A DNA stretch of 64,000 nucleotides from Leptobacterium_A meishanense (GTDB lineage Bacteria; Bacteroidota; Bacteroidia; Flavobacteriales; Flavobacteriaceae). Under the pieces are notes generated by a model, which made no database searches, had not been told where the DNA came from, and was given only the letters and a program-made list of their open reading frames with translations. The translations under genes and the position numbers were made by a program. The stretch covers positions 347,144-411,143 of the forward strand of contig NZ_JBBEXE010000001.1 of the NCBI RefSeq assembly GCF_037645805.1, given 5' to 3'. Shown here piece by piece: positions 1 to 8,599 of this stretch (its first letter is position 1; the number at the start of each line of letters is the position of its first letter).

Positions 1-2
1 TT

Positions 3-773
3 CAAGTTTCTTCAATAAGTCAAAATATTGCCGATTCAGCAAGCGAAACGATCTTGTTAACGGTAGGGCAACCATTTGCTAATCACAATGGTGGGCAATT
101 GGCATTTGGTTCTGACGGCTATCTATACATTGCTATGGGTGATGGTGGCTCCGCAGGGGATCCGCAAGGCAATGCGCAAAACCTGAACAATCTTTTGGGG
201 GCTATTTTGCGTATTAATGTAGATCAATCAGACAATGGTCTTAATTATGCAATTCCTTCTGACAACCCATTTATCGATACTAATTTCAGACGTGAAATTT
301 ATGCTTATGGGTTGCGAAACCCATGGCGAATGAGTTTTGACCCACAAACCGGATTGTTATGGGCAGGAGATGTAGGGCAAGGTGAAATAGAAGAGATCGA
401 TATTATCGAAAATGGAAATAACTATGGGTGGAACACAATGGAAGGTACTCGTTGTTTTGAGTCACTTACATGTAACCAGACTGATTTAACAACTCCTATT
501 TTTGAATATTCACATAATAATGGTGACCTGTCCATTACTGGCGGGTATGTATACCGGGGGATTGCTATTCCAGAAATGCAAGGGTTTTATATCTATGGGG
601 ATTTCGTCTCCGGTCGTATCTGGGGACTTGATGCTACCAATAGCAATACCTCTGAAAACCAACTTATCGAAGATACCAATTTAAATATCTCTTCATTTGG
701 AACAGACATGAATAATGAACTCTATTTTTGTAGTTTTGATGGACAAATCTACACATTTAAACTAACTGAATAA
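3..773 (+). CDS. PQQ-dependent sugar dehydrogenase, 5'-truncated
   Basis: The frame is open from the left edge, so only the last 256 codons are visible. This is the C-terminal part of a glucose/sorbosone dehydrogenase-type six-bladed propeller, a family that oxidises sugars in the periplasm using PQQ and calcium. Seen in the sequence: HNGGQLAFG followed by the GDGGSAGDP loop, then YGLRNPWRMSFDP, GDVGQ and NYGWN, which are hallmarks of the family. A closely spaced Cys pair (CFESLTC) would suit an exported protein. A TTG at 54 is internal to the conserved domain and is not the start. Substrate cannot be judged from this fragment. Confidence 0.85.
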   Translation, partial: QVSSISQNIADSASETILLTVGQPFANHNGGQLAFGSDGYLYIAMGDGGSAGDPQGNAQNLNNLLGAILRINVDQSDNGLNYAIPSDNPFIDTNFRREIYAYGLRNPWRMSFDPQTGLLWAGDVGQGEIEEIDIIENGNNYGWNTMEGTRCFESLTCNQTDLTTPIFEYSHNNGDLSITGGYVYRGIAIPEMQGFYIYGDFVSGRIWGLDATNSNTSENQLIEDTNLNISSFGTDMNNELYFCSFDGQIYTFKLTE

Positions 774-939
774 TAAAATATTCAGCTGTTATCTATTAAC
801 AAAGGAACCCCTAATAACAAATCTAAAAAAGGTGGTTTTTAATTACTCCCCTTCCAAACATTATAACTAGTATAGATTTTACTTATTATTCTATTAATTA
901 TTCTGTTTAATATTTAGTCGTAAATACTAAACAATATAT

Positions 940-947
940 TAATTTTG
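940..947 (+). promoter_or_regulatory. Bacteroidota -7 box for the SDR gene
   Basis: TAATTTTG matches the TAnnTTTG -7 consensus and lies 26 bp before the ATG at 974. The -33 side is weak (TTTAG near 913). It is expected to drive the SDR/SRPBCC pair. Confidence 0.45.
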
Positions 948-973
948 ATATTGCAAACATACATCCTACAGTA

Positions 974-1672
974 ATGAAAAATTACCTTATTATAGGTGGC
1001 TCATCCGGAATAGGCAAAGCTTTAGTTCATAATCTAGTGTCCTCCAATCACTATGTGCATGCAACCTACTATAAAAATGCTATAAAAACAAAAAGCACTG
1101 CAATGGCATACTACCCTTTAGATGTTAAAGATGAGTCCATATCGTTCGATTTCCTCCCTGAACAATTAGATGGGCTTGTATACTGTCCTGGAAGCATTAA
1201 TTTACTGCCCTTTACCCGGATAAACCCAAAAGATTTTATAAATGATTTTGAATTACAGGTAATTGGCGCCATAAAAGTTATCCAAAAAGTATTACCAAAA
1301 CTAAAGGCTTCAGAAAATTCCTCTATCGTTCTTTTCTCAACTGTTGCCGTACAAACGGGCTTTAATTTTCATAGCCAGGTGGCTACCTCAAAAGGTGCTA
1401 TAGAAGGGTTGACTAAAGCCTTAGCTACAGAGCTAGCACCAAAAATACGTATCAATGCCATTGCCCCATCATTAACAGATACTCCTTTGGCTGCTAAGTT
1501 TCTAGGCAATAATGAAAAAAAACATGCGAATGCACAAAGACATCCACTAAAAAAAATAGGAGATCCAAACAATATTGCTGAAATAGCTGCTTTTTTACTA
1601 TCAGATAAAGCTTCCTGGATTACAGGACAAATTATTCATGTAGATGGTGGTATCGGAAGCCTTAAGATTTAA
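974..1672 (+). CDS. SDR family oxidoreductase with altered active site
   Basis: A 232-residue Rossmann-fold short-chain dehydrogenase/reductase. The nucleotide-binding motif GGSSGIG is at residues 8-14, the usual serine is S122, and the C-terminal signature WITGQIIHVDGG is intact. The classical YxxxK pair is not: lysine K140 is present, but the position four residues earlier is V136 instead of tyrosine (HSQVATSK). The protein may therefore bind a nucleotide without normal catalysis, or use another residue. It lies 17 bp upstream of an SRPBCC gene on the same strand. From memory, similar SDR/SRPBCC pairs occur near photolyase/cryptochrome genes in flavobacteria, but no such gene is visible here. 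Substrate unknown. Confidence 0.85.
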   Translation: MKNYLIIGGSSGIGKALVHNLVSSNHYVHATYYKNAIKTKSTAMAYYPLDVKDESISFDFLPEQLDGLVYCPGSINLLPFTRINPKDFINDFELQVIGAIKVIQKVLPKLKASENSSIVLFSTVAVQTGFNFHSQVATSKGAIEGLTKALATELAPKIRINAIAPSLTDTPLAAKFLGNNEKKHANAQRHPLKKIGDPNNIAEIAAFLLSDKASWITGQIIHVDGGIGSLKI

Positions 1673-1689
1673 TTAAAATAAAAAATGAT

Positions 1690-2154
1690 ATGGCATTTTT
1701 TCAACTTAAAAGAGAACAAAAAATCAAAACAACTATTGATGAACTATGGGAATTTATCTCATCTCCTGAAAACCTCAAAGAGATTACCCCGGATTATATG
1801 GGTTTTAACATCACATCTAAAAACCTTTCTGAAAAAATGTATGAAGGAATGATCATAAGCTACAAAGTGAGCCCTATTATCGGTATTAAAACTAACTGGG
1901 TTACTGAAATTACCCATGTCAGGGAGAAAGAATATTTTGTAGACGAACAACGTATTGGCCCTTATAAAATGTGGCATCACCAGCACAGAATAAAACCTAT
2001 AGAAGGGGGTGTTTTAATGAGTGATATTGTTACCTATGCACCACCGCTGGGGATTATTGGAACGCTATTAAATACCTTGGTCATTAAAACAAAATTACAA
2101 GAGATTTTTGACTACCGGACAAAAGCAATTGAAAGAAGGTATGGGACTTTTTAG
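1690..2154 (+). CDS. SRPBCC-family ligand-binding protein
   Basis: A 154-residue protein with the START/Bet v1-like SRPBCC pattern: an N-terminal strand, the stretch WEFISSPENLKEITP (helix and loop lining the cavity), and a long C-terminal helix ending in DYRTKAIERRYG. Members of this group are often labelled cell-division-inhibitor-like, but the general expectation is only that they bind a hydrophobic ligand. It follows the SDR gene by 17 bp and is probably co-transcribed. The stop codon is 4 bp from the convergent stop of the YifB gene. No signal peptide, so cytoplasmic. Confidence 0.75.
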   Translation: MAFFQLKREQKIKTTIDELWEFISSPENLKEITPDYMGFNITSKNLSEKMYEGMIISYKVSPIIGIKTNWVTEITHVREKEYFVDEQRIGPYKMWHHQHRIKPIEGGVLMSDIVTYAPPLGIIGTLLNTLVIKTKLQEIFDYRTKAIERRYGTF

Positions 2155-2158
2155 TCTT

Positions 2159-3694
2159 CTATCCTAACCATCCTTCTCGATCCAAACTCCTGTATTGTAT
2201 AGCTTCGCTGATATGGTCACTATTAACTTGTGGGCTTGCGTCCAAATCAGCAATAGTTCTCGCTACTTTTAAAATACGATCATAAGCACGGGCCGATAAC
2301 TGTAAACGTTCCATGGCTTCTTTTAAAAGTTGTTTTGAAGCTTCATTAAGCTGACAGTATTTCCGGATATGTCGCGTATTCATTTGTGCATTGTAATGCA
2401 CATTTTCTACTTCCTTAAACCGCCCTGTTTGTATGTGCCGTGCTGCCGTAACACGCTTCCTGATTTCAACACTCGGTTCTCCCCTCCTATCATCAGAGAG
2501 TTTGTTGAAAGGAACTGGCGTTACTTCTATATGAATATCGATCCGGTCTAATAATGGTCCGGAAATTTTGCTTAAATAACGTTGCATCTCATTAGGTGAA
2601 GAGGAGACAGGTGCATCGGGATCATTAAAATAACCGCTAGGGCTAGGGTTCATACTCGCTACCAGCATAAAACTCGATGGATATGTAACTGCAAACTTAG
2701 CTCTTGAAATGGTCACTTCCCGGTCTTCTAGGGGTTGGCGCATCACTTCCAACACACTTCTTTTAAATTCTGGCAATTCATCTAAAAACAATACCCCATT
2801 GTGGGACAAGGATATTTCACCGGGTTGCGGATAAGCTCCTCCTCCTACCAATGCCACATCTGAAATCGTATGGTGCGGGTTCCGAAAAGGGCGTTGCGCC
2901 ATTAATCCCGTATTTTGTACCTTCCCTACTACACTGTGTATTTTAGTGGTTTCTAATGCCTCCTGCAGTGTCATTGGGGGCAAAATGCTTGGCAATCGCT
3001 TTGCTAACATTGTTTTCCCGGAGCCGGGAGGGCCTATTAAAATGATATTATGTCCTCCTGCAGCTGCTATTTCCATACAGCGTTTTATGCTTTCTTGTCC
3101 CTTTACATCAGCAAAGTCATGCTCAGGGAAATCCAATTCTTTATAAAACTCTTTTCGGGTATCAATGCGAGTCTGTTCCAGTTGTATTTTACCCTCAAAA
3201 AAATCAATAACTTGGGTAATATTTTCTACTCCATATACTTCTAAATCATTCACAATAGCAGCTTCTTTGGCATTTTGTTGCGGTAAAATAAACCCTTTAA
3301 AACCTTCCTCCCTTGCTTTAATAGCGATAGGCAAAGCCCCTTTTATAGGCTGAAGACTCCCGTCTAAGGAAAGTTCTCCCATAATCATATAGCGGTCGAG
3401 GTTCTCCCTTTTTATCTGCTTGGAGGCTGATAGAATACCAATCGCCAATGTTAGGTCATATGCAGAACCTTCTTTCCTTAAATCGGCAGGTGCCATATTA
3501 ATGGTAATTTTCTTCCCAGGAATTTTATATCCATTATTTTGAAGCGCTGCAGCTATACGATAGTTGCTTTCTTTTATGGCATTATCCGGAAGCCCTACCA
3601 AATGATAACCTATTCCTTTATCTACATTTACTTCTACGATAATGGTAGTGGCTTCTACCCCAAAAACAGCACTTCCATAAATTTTAATTAGCAT
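2159..3694 (-). CDS. yifB: YifB/ComM family Mg-chelatase-like AAA+ ATPase
   Basis: A 511-residue protein with the full family layout: an N-terminal LonC-like domain (residues 1-170, including DLTLAIGIL and the GELSLDG segment), then an AAA+ core with Walker A GPPGSGKT at 221-228 and Walker B VLFLDE at 301-306, and a C-terminal Mg-chelatase lid (RAYDRILKVARTIADL). ComM in naturally competent bacteria is a hexameric helicase that promotes branch migration during recombination of incoming DNA; that is the best guess here. Length is normal. It stands alone on the minus strand with its own promoter candidate just upstream. Confidence 0.93.
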   Translation of the reverse strand: MLIKIYGSAVFGVEATTIIVEVNVDKGIGYHLVGLPDNAIKESNYRIAAALQNNGYKIPGKKITINMAPADLRKEGSAYDLTLAIGILSASKQIKRENLDRYMIMGELSLDGSLQPIKGALPIAIKAREEGFKGFILPQQNAKEAAIVNDLEVYGVENITQVIDFFEGKIQLEQTRIDTRKEFYKELDFPEHDFADVKGQESIKRCMEIAAAGGHNIILIGPPGSGKTMLAKRLPSILPPMTLQEALETTKIHSVVGKVQNTGLMAQRPFRNPHHTISDVALVGGGAYPQPGEISLSHNGVLFLDELPEFKRSVLEVMRQPLEDREVTISRAKFAVTYPSSFMLVASMNPSPSGYFNDPDAPVSSSPNEMQRYLSKISGPLLDRIDIHIEVTPVPFNKLSDDRRGEPSVEIRKRVTAARHIQTGRFKEVENVHYNAQMNTRHIRKYCQLNEASKQLLKEAMERLQLSARAYDRILKVARTIADLDASPQVNSDHISEAIQYRSLDREGWLG

Positions 3695-3713
3695 AGCATT
3701 ATTTTAGTGACGT

Positions 3714-3721
3714 CAAATGTA
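3714..3721 (-). promoter_or_regulatory. -7 box for yifB
   Basis: Read on the minus strand this is TACATTTG, matching TAnnTTTG, 19 bp before the ATG. No clear -33 element. The rest of the 318-bp gap (3695-4012) holds only AT-rich sequence and the terminator at 3957-3992. Confidence 0.45.
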
Positions 3722-3956
3722 AGAAAAAGACATAAAAATTTATGATGAAATCAGGTGTAATGATTTTTTAAAAGAGTATATTAATTAGACGCTCTCTTTT
3801 CAATTATGCCTAACCTGTTATCTGGTCTTTGTTTATGGCTGATTTAGGTGTTTTGTCTCAGTATTTTATTTCTTTTTCGATAAATTCCAATTTGTATTAT
3901 ACCTTGTGTATGTTTCATTTTATATAGGTCTTATTTTTTATCTATTTCCTAAATAT

Positions 3957-3992
3957 AACAAAGAAGCAACTGAAATCAGTTGCTTCTTTGTT
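3957..3992 (-). terminator. Strong hairpin terminator of the three-paralogue operon
   Basis: A perfect 16-bp inverted repeat with a 4-nt loop (arms 3957-3972 and 3977-3992). It lies 20 bp past the stop of the last of three minus-strand paralogues, and sequence beyond it is AT-rich. The T-tract is poor, but the stem is very stable. Confidence 0.75.
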
Positions 3993-4012
3993 CAAAAGAT
4001 ACCAATCAATTA

Positions 4013-4822
4013 TCAATCAATTGGCTCATAAACCAAACCGTTAGCTGGCTTTTTCAATTTAGAAGCATCAAAGGGTTTTTTAATATTATAATCTTTCACT
4101 GTATGGATCCCAAATGATATTCCATCAGGAGTATAGGTATCGTATCGGGTTGTTAGCTTCAAGCCATCTACATCTGTATATTCTTTGTACACTTTTAATA
4201 AAGGCCCCATAAACTTAGTGTCTTCCGGAAGTTTAAATACCTCCATCAATCCTTTATGGGTAACTGTATATTTAACCCCCTTTAAAATATAGGATGTAGG
4301 GTCTATGTACATGTCAAAATACTCATAGGGTGATGCCCCATTAAAAGTTAATCGTACCGTATGAAATTTTTTGTCCTTTTCAATGAGGTCAACCTGCGTT
4401 TTTTCTCTTAATTCTAAGTTTGCAGCAGCATCTTGGGTCATCCAAACCATATTAAGAAAGAAATATGCAACACCTGCCATCATATCGGGCGGATTCAAAC
4501 GTTTCCAATCTACTGTCCATATATCTTTTCCATCAAAAGCTACTATAGCAGCATCATATGTCCACTCACTATATGAACGTCTCCTTCCTTGCTCATGGAT
4601 TTCTTTTGAAAACCAGTGATCATCCGGTTGTGAAGGATTTACCATATCGTGATTGTAACTAATGGATGGTGCATTTTTCCATTTTTCCATGCCACCATGG
4701 GCATTGATCATCTTTTTAACAATTGCTTGAGCATCTGCATTTTTCTGAGCAATACCCAGTGTAAAAGTTACCATCAAAAAACAAAGTGTTATTTTTTGAA
4801 TTGATTTTACATTAATTTTCAT
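4013..4822 (-). CDS. Exported DUF6503-like protein, paralogue 3 of 3
   Basis: 269 residues with an N-terminal signal peptide (hydrophobic core FLMVTFTLG, then AQ). The mature part starts with a helix ending in the motif MINAHGGMEKWK, followed by alternating strands with conserved WTVDWKR, MYIDPTSYILKG and YTPDG. The layout (lead helix, then a beta half-barrel carrying a YIDP turn) recalls the LolA/LppX-like periplasmic lipid-binding fold. The DUF6503 assignment is from memory and should be treated as tentative. Last gene of a three-gene tandem family; the operon ends at the hairpin just downstream. Function unknown. Confidence 0.7.
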   Translation of the reverse strand: MKINVKSIQKITLCFLMVTFTLGIAQKNADAQAIVKKMINAHGGMEKWKNAPSISYNHDMVNPSQPDDHWFSKEIHEQGRRRSYSEWTYDAAIVAFDGKDIWTVDWKRLNPPDMMAGVAYFFLNMVWMTQDAAANLELREKTQVDLIEKDKKFHTVRLTFNGASPYEYFDMYIDPTSYILKGVKYTVTHKGLMEVFKLPEDTKFMGPLLKVYKEYTDVDGLKLTTRYDTYTPDGISFGIHTVKDYNIKKPFDASKLKKPANGLVYEPID

Positions 4823-4848
4823 AATAAACTCGATTTTAAATGAACTAA

Positions 4849-5664
4849 TTATTTTGTTTTTTTCAATTTTGAACTATCAAACAAATGCTCAAAAGAAGGT
4901 TCTATCACAATATGCATTCCCATTAATTTGCCATCAGGGGTTATTGTGCTATACCTGTCAGGGATAGTAAATCCATCTACTTTGATGTAGCCATCCATAA
5001 TTCTTATTAATTCCATTCCTTCATTCATATCCGGAAGCGTTACCCCGGGAAACTCAGGAACCGAAGCATTATGTTTAGTCGCTTTCAGTAGATTAGTATC
5101 CGGATCGATATACAATACAAACTTTCCTTTATGTGCCCTGCCTTTTGGCTCAAATGTCATCTCCACAGTAATGTATTCTTTGGTATCATTAGGAAGTTTT
5201 CCTTTAGATAAATTCCCCAGCTTTGTGCCATTGCTTTGTGTCAAAAATGGCAGATTGATAAAACCATAATGGTAAAACATGCGCATAAAAGGGGGCATTC
5301 TCATTTTATCGGTCTTATAATTAGTCCCCCATGATTCTTTACCGTCAAAGACAATTGTAGCATTCTGGAATTGAATCCATCCGGAACCTTTGCTTGTCTT
5401 GGGTTCAAACTGGAATTTTCCTAACCGCCATCGATCATATTCAGTTATGCCATTTCCTAGGGGAATACCTGGCATATACATTGTCAATCCATAGGAGAAT
5501 GATGGGGCATTAAGCCATTTTTCATACCCTCCATGTGCTTTTAGCATCTTATCAATGACACCTTTTGTTTTTGCAGAGTCATACTGAGGCCCCTCGTCAT
5601 AGGTAAACGCTTGTGTGATAATTAAAACAATTATGGCTATTGTTATTTTTAGTATATTTTTCAT
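4849..5664 (-). CDS. Exported DUF6503-like protein, paralogue 2 of 3
   Basis: 271 residues, signal peptide MKNILKITIAIIVLIITQA. Shares with both neighbours the LKAHGGYEKWLNAPSFSY block, the VFDGKESWG segment, the LYIDPDTNLLKA turn and the TPDGKLMGMH segment. It is 26 bp from the following paralogue and 12 bp after the preceding one, so the three are one transcription unit. The paralogues are clearly diverged in sequence, which argues for an old duplication. No catalytic motif is visible; a lipid or small-molecule binding role in the periplasm is only an inference from the apparent fold. Confidence 0.7.
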   Translation of the reverse strand: MKNILKITIAIIVLIITQAFTYDEGPQYDSAKTKGVIDKMLKAHGGYEKWLNAPSFSYGLTMYMPGIPLGNGITEYDRWRLGKFQFEPKTSKGSGWIQFQNATIVFDGKESWGTNYKTDKMRMPPFMRMFYHYGFINLPFLTQSNGTKLGNLSKGKLPNDTKEYITVEMTFEPKGRAHKGKFVLYIDPDTNLLKATKHNASVPEFPGVTLPDMNEGMELIRIMDGYIKVDGFTIPDRYSTITPDGKLMGMHIVIEPSFEHLFDSSKLKKTK

Positions 5665-5676
5665 TTTTATTTAGTT

Positions 5677-6519
5677 TTATTGTTTTTGGTTTCCTCTTAA
5701 GTGACTGGAGTTATCAATGACAGCACGCTCCGGCATTTTTAACAACGATTCATCAAACTTTTCTGTAGTTTTGATATTGATGATCGCATGGTTCCCATAA
5801 TTCTCTGTTTGCTCTGTATTTCCGGTATGCATCAAGATAGGGTACGTAAGTCCGTTAATTTCCCTAAAGGCATCATTGATCCTAAACATAGGGCCAAACA
5901 GTTCTTTTTCTTGTGGAAAATTGAAAAGATCGAGCATGGCTCCGTAGCCAATCATATATTCATACCCCATCAATAAGTATGTAGTGCTGTCTATGTAAAG
6001 TTTATAGGTATCTTTTTGGGTTTTTCCAATGATTGGTTTCTCTGTAAAACCCATGTCAATAACATATACTTCATTTTTAAAGGCTTTGTGTTTTATTTTC
6101 TTTACTTCTCCTAGTTTTACATTATCATCTTGAGTAATCCAGGGAAGGTTCAGGAAGTAATAGAAGAACAAAGCATCAAATTTAGGAGTGTTCCCTATAC
6201 GCCAATCCAACGACCAAGTTTTTTCTCCATCATAGGCCATCGAAGAATTAAATAACGGCCAATATTGATATACACGTCTTGTTTTTTGGTCTACATATAC
6301 TTCATTGATCCAAAAAGGGCTTCCGGGAAGCGATTCGCTGTACATGATATTTTCAAAGCTAAAGGAAGGCATACTTTTCCACTTTTTCATACCGCCATGT
6401 GCTTCAATCATTTTCAAAATAACTTCTTTTGTCTCTTCTGAAGCATATTTAGGAGGGGATGCTTTGGTATTACATGCTAATAAAATCCCTGTGGACAGAA
6501 ATAAAAATAGTTTTCTCAT
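5677..6519 (-). CDS. DUF6503-like lipoprotein, paralogue 1 of 3
   Basis: 280 residues. Unlike its two siblings it has a lipobox (LSTGILLAC, Cys16), so it is likely membrane-anchored by lipidation. The mature part repeats the family pattern: IEAHGGMKKWKSMPSFSF, YDGEKTWSLDW, FLNLPWITQDDN and LYIDSTTYLLMG. First gene of the three-gene operon, and divergent from the LytS sensor gene across a 221-bp gap. A lipidated copy plus two soluble periplasmic copies would suit a relay, but this is speculation. Confidence 0.7.
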   Translation of the reverse strand: MRKLFLFLSTGILLACNTKASPPKYASEETKEVILKMIEAHGGMKKWKSMPSFSFENIMYSESLPGSPFWINEVYVDQKTRRVYQYWPLFNSSMAYDGEKTWSLDWRIGNTPKFDALFFYYFLNLPWITQDDNVKLGEVKKIKHKAFKNEVYVIDMGFTEKPIIGKTQKDTYKLYIDSTTYLLMGYEYMIGYGAMLDLFNFPQEKELFGPMFRINDAFREINGLTYPILMHTGNTEQTENYGNHAIINIKTTEKFDESLLKMPERAVIDNSSHLRGNQKQ

Positions 6520-6740
6520 AATGTATCTGTAATTAAATTTTAAAGCAATTTTATGGATAGATTCGCTGTATTTATTTATTTATGATGTGTATGGCATAAT
6601 TTGTTGTAAATAGCAATACCTTCTGAAAAACAGTATTTTACATGCTTTTATTCTTGTAAATGTGGTGTGTATATGTGCAATTGGCAGCTTTTTACATGTG
6701 TTTTATATCCAGGCTATCTTTTAATTACTAATTTGCACCT

Positions 6741-7838
6741 ATGAAATGGCTTTTATCCTATAAAAAACCACCTGTTGCAAACCAGTATATTTACTTGGTA
6801 GCATTTCTTTTTTGGGTAGTGGTTGTTATCAATTCTACTATCAATATTGATAGTGGTTTTAAGATAGACCTGAATCATATTGTAATTATAACTATTACCT
6901 ATTTTTTATGGGCTTTGATGCTTCCTTTTATCTATGGAAACATTGACCTATTTAAAAACAATAAAAGTTTCCAGCAGGGAATTTTTGTTTTAGTTATTCA
7001 ATCAATCCTGATTATAATCGTTCATGTTATTTTCTCTAATTTCCTTTACTATTGCTACCTTATGGTAGCCTCTACTATTACTGTCAGTAATGCACTCAAC
7101 CAAATGCAAACATTCTTTGCCCAGATAATGGTAAGTCGTTTAATTGATTATATTCTTATCTTTTCTGCATTGCAGTTAATTAGTAACTATAGAGAATATC
7201 ATCGACAAAAAATAGCTGTAGCCGAGTTGAAAAATCAACTTGCATATACAGAAATGGAAGTTTTAAAATCACAACTGAATCCGCATTTTCTTTTTAATGC
7301 TTTGCATGCTGTCCATTCATTAATAGGTTATGATGATGAAAAGGCCAGGGCCATGCTCATAAAAATCAGTAGTTTGCTAAGAAAGATCCTCAACCAAAAA
7401 AACAATCATTTTTTTACCCTCAAAGAGGAGCTGGCTTATTTAAAAGATTATTTAGATATTGAACAGGAGCGTTTTCATGACAGGCTTTCTATTGAATACG
7501 ATATAGATGATAGACTATTAGAAAGTGAAGTTCCTAGCTTACTTTTTCAGGTATTGGCAGAAAATGCCTTTAAGCATGGTATTTCTTTGTTGGAAGGAGG
7601 GGGTAAAGTTAAAATAATTATACATCAAGACGATGATCAGAGAATAGTACTGGGCATGCTCAATTCGGTCCCTGAAAATTCAATAAAAGCTCCACATTCT
7701 TTTGGGATTGGACTCACTAATCTGCAAAAACGATTAGAGAAAATATATGGAAACAACTATACTTTAAAAACTGATGTCAATAATGGTTTTTTTAAAATTT
7801 TGATATTAATTCCTGATAAACCCATTCAAAAATTATGA
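6741..7838 (+). CDS. LytS/YehU-type sensor histidine kinase
   Basis: 365 residues. Four hydrophobic segments (about residues 16-31, 45-64, 80-110 and 128-148) form the membrane sensor; a coiled region leads into the His_kinase domain with LKSQLNPHFLFNALHAV, phospho-acceptor candidate H182. The ATP-binding part shows LLFQVLAENAFKHG (N box) and GIGLTNLQKRL (G box). No extracellular domain of size, so the signal is probably sensed in the membrane. Its gene overlaps the response regulator by 4 bp (ATGA). It is divergent from the three DUF6503-like genes, which are natural candidate targets. Confidence 0.92.
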   Translation: MKWLLSYKKPPVANQYIYLVAFLFWVVVVINSTINIDSGFKIDLNHIVIITITYFLWALMLPFIYGNIDLFKNNKSFQQGIFVLVIQSILIIIVHVIFSNFLYYCYLMVASTITVSNALNQMQTFFAQIMVSRLIDYILIFSALQLISNYREYHRQKIAVAELKNQLAYTEMEVLKSQLNPHFLFNALHAVHSLIGYDDEKARAMLIKISSLLRKILNQKNNHFFTLKEELAYLKDYLDIEQERFHDRLSIEYDIDDRLLESEVPSLLFQVLAENAFKHGISLLEGGGKVKIIIHQDDDQRIVLGMLNSVPENSIKAPHSFGIGLTNLQKRLEKIYGNNYTLKTDVNNGFFKILILIPDKPIQKL

Positions 7839-8599
7839 TCCGTGTAGCTATTGTAGATGATGAACCTAATGCTAGGCGTTACTTGTCTGGTTTGTTGAAA
7901 CAAGATGCAGAGATACACCTTGTAGCACAGTTGGTTAACGGAAGAGCTGCGTTGGAGCTACTTGAAAAAGATATTCTTGATATTGTGTTTTTAGATATTC
8001 ACATGCCTGGTATTAACGGTATTGAAGTCGCCATGAAAATCATGGAAAAGCACAATGTTGTCATCATCTTTTCTACTGCTTATGATCAGTATGCCATAAA
8101 AGCTTTTGAATCTGAAGCACTTGATTATTTATTAAAACCCTTTGACTCCAAACGGTTTTTTCATGTATTAGACCGGGCGAAAGAACAAGTAAAATTAAAG
8201 GAGCAAAAACAGTTTAACGAAAAACTGACTTCATTATATAAAAATTTTCAACGATCGCAAGCTCCCCATTTCACTACTTTTATAATTAAAGAAAAAGGTA
8301 TTGAACGGCATCTAGACATTCACGAGGTGATTTATCTCGAAGCAAATGGTATTTATGTAAACCTTATGACCACTGATAAAAAATATCTTTATCGGGCTTC
8401 CCTTCAACTATTAGAAGAACAACTGCCCGAGGAACTGTTTATAAGAGTTCATAGGTCAATTATCCTAAACAGAAAGCATATTGCTGACATCAAATATTTA
8501 AACAATAATACATTTTCTTTTACAATGGAAAATGGCAAAACACTTACTTCTAGTCGTAGCTACAAAAATGATATACAGCAAATAATTACTGAAAATTAA
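7835..8599 (+). CDS. LytTR-family response regulator
   Basis: 254 residues: receiver domain (acidic pair D8/D9, phosphorylation site D54 in VFLDIHMPG, lysine in LLKPFD) followed by a LytTR DNA-binding domain from about residue 150 (EVIYLEANGIYV, RVHRSIILN). Partner of the LytS kinase upstream, with which it is translationally coupled. Its stop codon shares TTAA with the stop of the convergent CocE-type gene. LytTR proteins usually bind direct repeats upstream of few target genes. Confidence 0.93.
   Translation: MIRVAIVDDEPNARRYLSGLLKQDAEIHLVAQLVNGRAALELLEKDILDIVFLDIHMPGINGIEVAMKIMEKHNVVIIFSTAYDQYAIKAFESEALDYLLKPFDSKRFFHVLDRAKEQVKLKEQKQFNEKLTSLYKNFQRSQAPHFTTFIIKEKGIERHLDIHEVIYLEANGIYVNLMTTDKKYLYRASLQLLEEQLPEELFIRVHRSIILNRKHIADIKYLNNNTFSFTMENGKTLTSSRSYKNDIQQIITEN

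Noticed and set aside
4013..6519. The three tandem paralogues as a transposon or recent duplication
   Set aside because: They are strongly diverged, have no flanking repeats or transposase, and share only short motifs.
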